A stretch of 64,000 nucleotides of DNA. Source: Leptolyngbya sp. DLM2.Bin27 (GTDB lineage: Bacteria > Cyanobacteriota > Cyanobacteriia > Phormidesmidales > Phormidesmidaceae). The stretch's first letter is position 1; each line of letters opens with the position of its first letter. The translations under genes and the position numbers were made by a program. The notes under the pieces are model-generated. The model saw only the letters and a program-made list of their open reading frames with translations, was not told the origin of the DNA and ran no database searches. Shown here one piece after another: positions 30,838 through 38,162 of the stretch. Location: NCBI GenBank assembly GCA_007694115.1, contig RECJ01000102.1:1-64000 (forward strand), read 5' to 3'.

Positions 30838-31617
30838 CTAGAACTGGCGACGCGAAAAAATTGCGATCGCAACGGTGAGCAGTAGCGCCGTATAGAGCAG
30901 GCCGTATAGCCCGTGACCCCACAGCTCAGGGGCCGTGGGCAATAGCCCCATTCCGTAGACGGCCTCGTTGCGCAGATTGAGGCGCTCCAGGTCGGGCAGC
31001 ACCAGGTAGAGGGTGTTGGTCAGCCGCTGCACCGCCGGGTTGTCGCTGAGTTCGCCAAAGGCCACCAGGTCTTGGCTGAGGTGGCCCATCAGGTAGACCG
31101 CAAAGGTGAGCAGGGTGGCCAGCAGCGAGCTGGTAAACACCCCAAACACAATGGCCACCGCCACCAGCAGCGCCGCCTCTAGCACCATAAACAGCAGCGA
31201 CAGCCCCATGCTGCCCAGCTCAAAGGGAACCCCGCTGACTGCCAGCAGCCCCAGGAAAATTAGCCCCAGGGCGGCAATTAGCACCGCCAGCACGGCGGTT
31301 AGCCCCAGGTGTTTGCCGACAATAAATTCGGCCCGGCTGACGGGCTTGGCAATCAGAACCAGCACCGTGCGTTTTTCAATTTCTTTGTTGATTAGGCCGG
31401 TGCCGACAAACACCGCCACAATCACGCTCAGGAGGTGAATGGCCGCCAGGCCCAGATCGAGCAAGATTTTGTCCTGCGCCCCGGCGGCAATGTCGGGCAG
31501 CAGCGCGTTAGCCACCACCAACAGCAGGGCAAACAGAGCCACTAGGTAGAGAATGCGATCGCGAATTACTTCCAAAAACACCGTACGAGCAATCACCCCG
31601 ATCCGAGATAGCACCAT
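30838..31617 (-). CDS. fraE: FraE-type ABC-2 permease, 259 aa
   Basis: A NosY-like ABC-2 permease with about six transmembrane helices. It begins VLSRIGVIARTVFLEVIRDR, has the family motif GTGLINKEIEKRTVLVLIAK near residue 81 and ends FSRRQF. In Anabaena, FraE is the permease of the fraC-fraD-fraE cluster needed for filament integrity, and this gene lies downstream of fraD on the same strand, which supports the name. The gap to fraD is 170 bases, so it may have its own promoter. The ATG at 31617 is chosen, with AGAAAGG upstream, over 31647. No ATPase partner gene is adjacent. Confidence 0.75.
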   Translation of the reverse strand: MVLSRIGVIARTVFLEVIRDRILYLVALFALLLVVANALLPDIAAGAQDKILLDLGLAAIHLLSVIVAVFVGTGLINKEIEKRTVLVLIAKPVSRAEFIVGKHLGLTAVLAVLIAALGLIFLGLLAVSGVPFELGSMGLSLLFMVLEAALLVAVAIVFGVFTSSLLATLLTFAVYLMGHLSQDLVAFGELSDNPAVQRLTNTLYLVLPDLERLNLRNEAVYGMGLLPTAPELWGHGLYGLLYTALLLTVAIAIFSRRQF

Positions 31618-31787
31618 TGGCGTTGCCTTTCTACTCGTTATGCCCATGCCGACTCGCTTTTCAAGTTTTCTATCACTAATGCTGAGACAGACTGATCATA
31701 GTAACGGTCTGGGGCCAGGGATTCACGGTTTAAGGCAGGCCGTAACCCGCAACTCCAACCGACTGCCCCCTCAGCCTGGCCGATTGC

Positions 31788-32870
31788 CTAGGTTCTAGAC
31801 AGCGTGTCCCTAGGATGCCCTGACTGGCGGGGGGTGGCTAAATCGCAGGTGAGGTTGGCCCACTGGGTACTGGCGAAGCCCGGCGGCATCGACGCATCTC
31901 GGTTTAGATCACGGCCCGGATCACGGCCCAGATTCTGGTTGAGATCGCGCCCCAGGTCACGGCCCAGGCTGCCCTGGGAAACCGGCATCAGCAGGCAGGT
32001 TTTTTCGAGGTAGTAGCCGCTTTCGGTGGCGGCGGGGCCTGACCAAATCGCCCAGAGTTTGAGGGTGTAGCCGTCGCCCGTGGCCAGGGGCTGAAAGTCG
32101 AGCTGCCACAGGGAATTTTCTAGGGAGGGGTTTTGGCCCATCTGACTTTGCACCTGGCGCTGCAAGGCCTGGCGCTGGCCATCTAGGTTGAGCAGCCACC
32201 GCTCCACCGAGGGCCAGGGCTTGTTGTGCACCTCCTGCCGCAGGATGTCTTCGGCCAGGGTGAGGTGGGTGACCCCGGCGGGTAAAGCGATGGTCTGCCC
32301 CGGAAACCGGTAGACAAAGGCGCTGTTGTCGACGCTGTCGGCCACTAGGCTGGGGTAGTCGCGCACCCAGGTTTGAATGCGAAAGTAAAACTGAAACCAG
32401 CTGCTGAACAACAGGCTGAGGCAAAACAGCAGCACCAGCTGCTGGCGCACGGGGCCAGACGGGTTTTTCAGGTCAAAATCCCAGCTCACCAGCTTGGGAA
32501 CGGCGATGACCATAAAGGAGATCAGAGGCCACGACACCAGCGCCGGCTGTAGCCAGCGTCCGCCCCAGGAGCCAAACAAAAAGATGCAGACAATCGCCCC
32601 CGACACCCAGGGGGCAATGGGGATGCCAAAGGGCCGAATTTTATTGGCCTCTAGCGCCCAGCCCACCCCAATGGCCAGAAAGATCCAGCTGAGGGTAGCC
32701 AACAGGGCCACGGTAAAGGCCAGGGTCGCCACTAAACCAGCCACCAGCGACGCCACCCACGAAAACAAACTCATGTAGATGATGGTTTGCCAGGCAAAGT
32801 AGCGGGGCGGCAGCAGCAGATTTTTGAGCGTGTTGAAGAGATTGCGCAAAAACTCGATGATTATTGCCAT
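31788..32870 (-). CDS. fraD: FraD-type septal junction protein (DUF5357), 360 aa
   Basis: FraD is a membrane protein of septal junctions that keeps filament cells joined and in communication. About five transmembrane helices lie in the first 175 residues (IIYMSLFSWVASLVAGLVA and later ones), then a soluble part with WVRDYPSLVADSVDNSAF and QTIALPAGVTHLTLAED and a probable coiled coil (LDGQRQALQRQVQSQM). The tail holds a short repeat of GRDL/NRD units (about 310-330). Its ATG overlaps the fraC stop by about ten bases, so the two are coupled. The family assignment rests on the N-terminal layout and the order of neighbours. Confidence 0.8.
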   Translation of the reverse strand: MAIIIEFLRNLFNTLKNLLLPPRYFAWQTIIYMSLFSWVASLVAGLVATLAFTVALLATLSWIFLAIGVGWALEANKIRPFGIPIAPWVSGAIVCIFLFGSWGGRWLQPALVSWPLISFMVIAVPKLVSWDFDLKNPSGPVRQQLVLLFCLSLLFSSWFQFYFRIQTWVRDYPSLVADSVDNSAFVYRFPGQTIALPAGVTHLTLAEDILRQEVHNKPWPSVERWLLNLDGQRQALQRQVQSQMGQNPSLENSLWQLDFQPLATGDGYTLKLWAIWSGPAATESGYYLEKTCLLMPVSQGSLGRDLGRDLNQNLGRDPGRDLNRDASMPPGFASTQWANLTCDLATPRQSGHPRDTLSRT

Positions 32871-33460
32871 CCCAGCACCCCCGCCTGGGTCACCAGCAGC
32901 AGCACCACTAAAATGGCCGTAAAGCTGGCGGCATTGGCCTGGAGCACCGCCAAGGCGCGGGGAGAATTGCCCCTGAGGACATCTACCGTCTGGCCTCGGC
33001 GGGCGCGCTCGTAGCGCTGGCGGCGGCTGGCCGACAACAATGGCACGGGTTCAGGCTCCAGCGGCAGCTGACCCAGCAGCCGCTGGAGCCAGGTCAGCCC
33101 CTGGAGCTTGATCCAGTAGGTGACAAAAAACGCTGCGATCGCAGTCACCACCACCACCACCGGCAGCACATCGCGCCAGCCGTTGAGGTAAAACCGATTG
33201 AAAAACACATAGCTAATTACCTGGCTGCGCAACGCCACCGGCAGCAGCGCCTCAATCGCCAAAAAGGCGACCCATCCCAGGCTGGTGGCCAACAGGTTGA
33301 GGGTGGCGGCATACTGCATACTGGTGCGATAGCCCAGGCGCAGCTGCTGACGCAGCACCATGGCTTCGAGCACAATGGCCATCATCAGCAACAGCGTCTG
33401 AAAGGCGATCGCCCGCAGCGGCAAAATGCCCAGTTCTGACAGCAGGTTAGTAGTTGGCAT
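32861..33460 (-). CDS. fraC: Filament integrity protein FraC, 199 aa
   Basis: First gene of the fraC-fraD-fraE cluster; FraC is a small polytopic membrane protein of septa in filamentous cyanobacteria. The sequence starts with LGILPLRAIAFQTLLLMMAI, has RLGYRTSMQYAATLNLLATS and YVFFNRFYLNGWRDVLP, with about four or five membrane helices and a basic cytoplasmic loop (SASRRQRYERARRGQTVDVL) before the last helix. It is the best marker here for a multicellular filamentous organism. Overlap with fraD indicates cotranscription. Confidence 0.85.
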   Translation of the reverse strand: MPTTNLLSELGILPLRAIAFQTLLLMMAIVLEAMVLRQQLRLGYRTSMQYAATLNLLATSLGWVAFLAIEALLPVALRSQVISYVFFNRFYLNGWRDVLPVVVVVTAIAAFFVTYWIKLQGLTWLQRLLGQLPLEPEPVPLLSASRRQRYERARRGQTVDVLRGNSPRALAVLQANAASFTAILVVLLLVTQAGVLGWQ

Positions 33461-33594
33461 GGGGCGCTGGGGGTAGGTCGCAAATATCGACCCAAAGCAA
33501 AGAATTTGCGGTGCACTCTCAAGGGTATAACCTCGGCCCAGCTTTCGCTAAGATTTTAGACCGAGCCTCTCAATAAAACGCAATACGCAACACC

Positions 33595-34725
33595 ATGGTC
33601 AGAACCGGCATCGGCATTCGCACCGCCCAGCAGGGCAACGAGCGGCTTACAGGTCAAATTCACGTCTACGACGGCGAAGGCAAGGGCAAGTCCCAGGTGG
33701 CCCTAGGGGTGGTGCTACGCTCCATTGGCCTGGGCATTCACCAATTTTTAGACAGCCGGGTGCTGCTGCTGCGGTTTCTCAAGGGGCCAGGCCGCACCTA
33801 CGACGAAGACGCGGCAATTGAGGCCCTCCAGCGCGGGTTTCCCCACCTGATTGACCAGGTACGCACCGGGCGAGCCGAGTTTTTTGGCCCCGAAGACATC
33901 ACCAAATTTGACCGGCAGGAGGCCCAGCGGGGCTGGGATGTGGCCAAGGGGGCGATCGCCTCCGGCCTCTACTCGGTGGTGGTGCTCGACGAAATTAACC
34001 CGGTGCTCGACCTGGGCCTGCTCGACATCGACGAGGTGGCCCGCACCCTGTGCCACAAGCCCGACCACCTGGAGATCATCGCCACCGGGCGCGGCGCTCC
34101 CCAGCCCCTGCTCGATATTGCCAACCTGCACTCAGAGCTGAAGCCCCAGCCCAAACCCGAGGGCATTGAGGGCATTGAGGGCATCGAAATCTACACCGGA
34201 TCGGGTAAGGGCAAGTCGACCAGCGCCCTGGGCAAGGCGCTCCAGGCGATTGGCCGGGGCATCAGCCAAGATCTCTCCCACCGGGTGCTGATTATCCAGT
34301 GGCTTAAGGGGGGCAATGGCTACACCGAAGATGCGGCCATCGCCGCCCTGCGCAAGATCTACCCCAACCTAGTCGACCACCAGCGCTGTGGCCGCGATGC
34401 CATTGTCTGGCGCGGCCAGCAGCAGGAAATTGACTACGTAGAAGCCGAGCGCGGCTGGGAGATTGCCCGCACTGCGATCGCATCGGGCCTCTACAAAACC
34501 ATCATTCTCGACGAGCTCAACCCCACGGTAGACCTGGAGCTATTGCCCGAAGAGCCCATCGTGCAGGCGCTGCTGCGCAAGCCGCGCGGCACCGAGGTGA
34601 TTATCACCGGGCGCTGCAAAAATCGCCCCGCTTACTTTGAGCTGGCTAGCACCCACTCAGAGGTGTTTAACCACAAGCACTACGCCGAAAAAGGTATTGA
34701 CCTCAAGCGCGGGGTTGATTTTTAA
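33595..34725 (+). CDS. Duplicated CobO/BtuR-like P-loop ATPase, 376 aa
   Basis: Two homologous CobA/CobO-type P-loop domains in one chain. Domain 1 has IHVYDGEGKGKSQVALGVVL, then TYDEDAAIEAL and VVVLDEINPVLDLGLL. Domain 2 has IEIYTGSGKGKSTSALGKAL, then YTEDAAIAALRKIYP and IILDELNPTVDLELL. Both keep GKGKS and the DE(I/L)NP motif. Corrinoid adenosyltransferases transfer adenosine from ATP to cob(I)alamin, but they are normally single-domain of about 200 residues. In cyanobacteria this double form is conserved and its adenosyltransferase role is unproven. A short GIEG repeat joins the domains. cobK is elsewhere in the window, not adjacent. Confidence 0.85.
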   Translation: MVRTGIGIRTAQQGNERLTGQIHVYDGEGKGKSQVALGVVLRSIGLGIHQFLDSRVLLLRFLKGPGRTYDEDAAIEALQRGFPHLIDQVRTGRAEFFGPEDITKFDRQEAQRGWDVAKGAIASGLYSVVVLDEINPVLDLGLLDIDEVARTLCHKPDHLEIIATGRGAPQPLLDIANLHSELKPQPKPEGIEGIEGIEIYTGSGKGKSTSALGKALQAIGRGISQDLSHRVLIIQWLKGGNGYTEDAAIAALRKIYPNLVDHQRCGRDAIVWRGQQQEIDYVEAERGWEIARTAIASGLYKTIILDELNPTVDLELLPEEPIVQALLRKPRGTEVIITGRCKNRPAYFELASTHSEVFNHKHYAEKGIDLKRGVDF

Positions 34726-35017
34726 GCTGATTTAAAAATCAGCGCTTCTAGGCAGCGATCCAACCAGCGTGCGCCCCTCCAGGGGAGGGATTTAGGCTGT
34801 CGAGGTCTTGTAAGACCAAGTTGAATCGTATCACCCCGATGCGAAACAGGCGGCTTGCGTAATCGGAGCACTTTGGGGCTGTTTCAGCAATCCATGCTCT
34901 CGACCAATTGCGGCCCCGGTGGGGCTAGGCCAATGGCTTGATTCTCTATCTAGAGATGGAGAATCAAGCCAGTTGATCTTGATAGCTTGAGGGCAAGCTG
35001 GGCGCGATCGCCTTTCA
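34726..35017. other. Spacer with two hairpins
   Basis: GCTGATTT (34726-34733) pairs with AAATCAGC (34736-34743) just after the CobO-like stop. A second hairpin has 13-bp perfect arms, TGGCTTGATTCTC (34934-34946) and GAGAATCAAGCCA (34959-34971), with a 12-base loop. I see no ORF I would support. Together with MITE-like copy 3, this accounts for the 419-base gap. Confidence 0.5.
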
Positions 35018-35116
35018 TACAAATCCTGCTTGGCTACCCCCGATTTAGCTGGGCAAATGCCATTTGCCCCTACGGTTTGGCCTTTTAGAAGTCGGGGTTA
35101 TGTGATTCGGATGGCA
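35018..35116 (+). mobile_element. MITE-like element, copy 3 (degenerate)
   Basis: Same order as copies 1 and 2: a left end ACAAATCCTGCTTGGCTACC, a hairpin GGGCAAAT, GCC, ATTTGCCC, then CCTAC and a decayed right end GATTCGGATGGCA. The terminal repeats are worn, so this copy is older. It ends 28 bases before the cytochrome gene start. Confidence 0.6.
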
Positions 35117-35144
35117 CCACCCCTGACGGTATGGAGCAAACCCA

Positions 35145-37181
35145 ATGATGCCAAAACACTCCCCTCAGACGAGCGCAGATCAGTCCTCTGCCCATCCCCC
35201 TCGGCGACGACGGCGGTGGCTCTCATACCTGGCAATCGTCCTGGTGGCCGCTCTGATCTCCATGCTGGCTTTGGGCAGCTTTAGCTTGAGCTATTTGCCG
35301 GCCCAACGCGCGGTGCTCAATGCCGAAATGGCGGATTTAGACGAGGCCTACGATCTGTGGGGACGCATCATTACTGCGGCAGAAGCAGAGCAGCTTTTAG
35401 CCACTGAGGCCGGGCAGCAAACCCTGAGTGCCGCCAATGGGGCGGTGCATATTTCAGACGATCTGGTGCAGCTGGGGCGAGACACCTTTTACACCGAAAC
35501 CTTTAACAGCGAGCAATTTTTTACCGACATCGTGGGCTGGCTAGACGGCGGCATTCGCCTAGGAGACTATGTTGGGGCCTTGCTGCGGCTGGCTGGGCGC
35601 GGTACCGACAATCTGCAGGTTCGCCTGGGGCGAGACGTGACCGTGGGCGGCCAGACCTTTGAGCGGGGCACTATGCTCAACACCGGCATTGATGTGGCAC
35701 GGGGATCGTTGATCCCGATCGGGGCCAAGGTGAGCTACGACCGGGGCCGCATTCGCATGGGGTTGACCTGTGCGGTGTGCCACTCCGTCTTTGACCCCGA
35801 GTCGGGGCGGGTGATCGACGGGGTCACTAACCAAAACCTCAATGCGGGGCTGATTTTGGCGATGGCCTCTAATACCGCCGCCTACTTTACCCACACCGGG
35901 GTAGATGTGCGAGAGATGGAGAGCGATGCCGTCATGACACTGCCCGATGGCACTGAGTACCCCCTGCCCAATGCCCAGGCCCTGGAAGACGCCGTCGATG
36001 CCAATCTGCTGGCCTGGCCACCGGGCAGCTTTGACACCACCACCGATCTGGTCTCCAACCCAATTCGGGTGCCCGACTCGTTTACCCGGGGCGATCACCC
36101 CTTTGCCTGGTCGGGCAATCAGGCCATTGGCCCCTTTCGCGGGCTGAGCAGCCTTAACAACAACGTGTTTACGATCGGTGCCGATACCCTCGCCGACGCC
36201 GACGCGGTAGAGAATCTCTACGACATCGATGCGGAGGCCTATCGAGCCATTCTCCTGCGCAATGCCGCCCTGCCCGACCTGCGCTACGACCCCGCTAACC
36301 CCGATCGCACCCCCTCTGCCCTGATCGACGACCAGGGCCACTGGTCGCCTGCGCTGACCCTGGCCGATGGCATTCAACTGCCCTCCTTCCCCATGCCATC
36401 GCTGATGAGTTTGATCAGCTTTGTGGCGGGCACCCCCGGCTCCACCGTTTGGCAAGAGAACAATGCCATGTCTGCCTACCAAGACCGACTCGTGGCCCCG
36501 CCACCCCCCACCATTGCCGACAGCGCCGTGCGAGAACGGGGCCGCCAGGTGTTTCAGGGGGCGGGGTGTGCGGCCTGCCACGTGGGGGCGGCCCTGACCA
36601 ACAACCAGGTACTGCCGCTGGCCGAGATTGGCACTGCCCCCACCCGCGCCCAGAGCATGGAGGGCATCTGGGACGAGCTAGCCCCGCCTCTGACCCAAAG
36701 TTTCGACACCCCTGTGCCCGTGCCTGACAATGCCCGGGTGATTGAGGTGCCCCTAGACGATGAAGATATCGATCAGCTGCAGCTGGCCTGGGCGGTGGAC
36801 GGCACCGGCGGCTACAAGGTGAAGGGGCTGCTGGGCACCTACTGGAATGCGCCCTACCTCCACGATGGGGGCGTTGCCGTGGGCCAAGATCTAGAGACCC
36901 AGGTGGGGGTACCGGCTACCCTAATGGCCAACGTACCTGTCGATCCGGCCAACAGCCTGCTGGGGTTGATCGACCGACAGCTGCGCGATCGCATCATTGA
37001 GGCCAACCTGGCCGCTGGGCTAGACGAGTTAGTCGATGTCCAAGGCATTGGCCACGAGTTTTGGGTCGATGGCGAAGCGGGGTTCACCCCTGACGACCAG
37101 CAGGATTTGATCCAATATCTGCTTTGGCCGGTGGATTTGCCGAGTCCCGTTGCGACTGCACCCGTTGCGCCTGGTGCTTAG
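35145..37181 (+). CDS. Di-haem c-type cytochrome, membrane-anchored, 678 aa
   Basis: After a basic start and one hydrophobic helix (WLSYLAIVLVAALISMLALG) the protein is periplasmic or lumenal. It has two haem c sites: CAVCH at residues 209-213 and CAACH at 475-479. The C-terminal part GYKVKGLLGTYWNAPYLHDG resembles the haem-ligand loop found in di-haem peroxidase/MauG-like and RoxA-type proteins. The length and two widely spaced CxxCH motifs resemble RoxA-type dioxygenases, but I cannot confirm an oxygenase role. It stands alone between a MITE-like copy and a strong terminator. Electron donor and substrate unknown. Confidence 0.75.
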   Translation: MMPKHSPQTSADQSSAHPPRRRRRWLSYLAIVLVAALISMLALGSFSLSYLPAQRAVLNAEMADLDEAYDLWGRIITAAEAEQLLATEAGQQTLSAANGAVHISDDLVQLGRDTFYTETFNSEQFFTDIVGWLDGGIRLGDYVGALLRLAGRGTDNLQVRLGRDVTVGGQTFERGTMLNTGIDVARGSLIPIGAKVSYDRGRIRMGLTCAVCHSVFDPESGRVIDGVTNQNLNAGLILAMASNTAAYFTHTGVDVREMESDAVMTLPDGTEYPLPNAQALEDAVDANLLAWPPGSFDTTTDLVSNPIRVPDSFTRGDHPFAWSGNQAIGPFRGLSSLNNNVFTIGADTLADADAVENLYDIDAEAYRAILLRNAALPDLRYDPANPDRTPSALIDDQGHWSPALTLADGIQLPSFPMPSLMSLISFVAGTPGSTVWQENNAMSAYQDRLVAPPPPTIADSAVRERGRQVFQGAGCAACHVGAALTNNQVLPLAEIGTAPTRAQSMEGIWDELAPPLTQSFDTPVPVPDNARVIEVPLDDEDIDQLQLAWAVDGTGGYKVKGLLGTYWNAPYLHDGGVAVGQDLETQVGVPATLMANVPVDPANSLLGLIDRQLRDRIIEANLAAGLDELVDVQGIGHEFWVDGEAGFTPDDQQDLIQYLLWPVDLPSPVATAPVAPGA

Positions 37182-37187
37182 AGCTGG

Positions 37188-37230
37188 AAGCCCCCCAGGC
37201 TCCGGACCTTGTTCGGAGTCTGGGGGGCTT
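37188..37230 (+). terminator. Strong hairpin terminator of the cytochrome gene
   Basis: AAGCCCCCCAGGCTCCG (37188-37204) pairs with CGGAGTCTGGGGGGCTT (37214-37230), one G-T pair, loop GACCTTGTT. It starts seven bases after the TAG stop. The T run after it is weak (ACCTT). Confidence 0.75.
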
Positions 37231-37304
37231 ACCTTACACCTAGATGTAGGGGTTGCTAGAAAATGAAGATACCCGCTTTAATCCAGTAGCCATAGCCGCC
37301 GTAG

Positions 37305-37320
37305 GGTGGGCACTGCCACC
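37305..37320. repeat. Degenerate GGTGGGCA-type palindrome
   Basis: GGTGGGCACTGCCACC, lacking one C against the copies at 20950 and 39418. It has the same GTAGGGTGGGCA flank common to this kind of repeat. It lies in the convergent spacer between the cytochrome and PRC-barrel genes. Confidence 0.5.
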
Positions 37321-37349
37321 ATGGGAGCAACTATTTTCCAGAAGTCGCC

Positions 37350-38000
37350 TTAACTGCGATTGTGCCGCCCAGCTAGACGATCTTCATAGGATCGCAGCAG
37401 GCCGTGATTGTCTGCTGCGCTCAGCCCGTAGTAACCGGTTTCTCGGTCATAGATGCTGGTGCCCTGTTGCGGTCTGTCGGGGTGGGTTGCGGTGCGGTGG
37501 GTGCCAGAGAGAGCCGTTTCGCGCTCTCCGAGGGCCTGCATGCGCCGCAGGTCGCCAGCGACTTCACCAGATCGAGCGGTGCTGCTAGCGGGTGCGTAGG
37601 TGTTGCCGAGAAACTGGCGGCTGGAGCGGCCCTGGGCCATGGGTTGATAGACGCCTCTAACCCGTTCTTCGTAATGCTCATCGACCACCATATCGTCATC
37701 GTACTCGGGCAGATGCTCGACCTGCTGTTTGCTGAGACCATCGACATAAACGCAGGTTTGATCGTAGTCAAACCTGGCGAGGCCAATGGGCAACAGCACG
37801 TTTTTACCAAAGATCCAAGGCCCAGTGTCAACTACTAAGTAGCGAAAATAACCAGCGTCATCTACTAGCAGATCCTTGGCGCTACCCACCTTGTCATTAC
37901 CCTGGGCATAGACCGAATAGGATGTGATTTTATCCATCTGCCCGTCAGCTAAAGTCTCGCGATAGTTAGGATAGAAATCTTTGAGTCGATGTAAAGGCAT
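37350..38000 (-). CDS. PRC-barrel domain protein, 216 aa
   Basis: The N-terminal 100 residues are a PRC-barrel: SYSVYAQGNDKVGSAKDLLV, then DDAGYFRYLVVDTG and VLLPIGLARFDY. The second half is polar, with many Arg, Ser and Tyr and no recognisable domain (TSIYDRETGYYGLSAADNHG near the end). Such proteins are common in cyanobacteria, and several are stress-induced, but no function is assigned. ATG 38000 is chosen because the barrel starts just after it; the extension to 38063 is unlike family members. A second PRC-barrel protein is at 55598. Confidence 0.8.
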   Translation of the reverse strand: MPLHRLKDFYPNYRETLADGQMDKITSYSVYAQGNDKVGSAKDLLVDDAGYFRYLVVDTGPWIFGKNVLLPIGLARFDYDQTCVYVDGLSKQQVEHLPEYDDDMVVDEHYEERVRGVYQPMAQGRSSRQFLGNTYAPASSTARSGEVAGDLRRMQALGERETALSGTHRTATHPDRPQQGTSIYDRETGYYGLSAADNHGLLRSYEDRLAGRHNRS

Positions 38001-38162
38001 ATCCAGCCTCCTGTAATTTGTATTGACCTCAACTCTAAGAAAAAGGCGTGTTTTCACCATCATTCAAGAGAGAGAAGCAGGCAGTCTCGGGGGGCAAATC
38101 CCTCCCTCGACCTAGTCAGTAGGCCTACATTAGAAAGTAGTAGGAATAGATAGACACAGACC

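Noticed and set aside
34831-35022. 63-residue minus-strand ORF in the spacer before the cytochrome
   Set aside because: No protein-like pattern; it overlaps the 13-bp-arm hairpin and reaches the start of a MITE-like copy.
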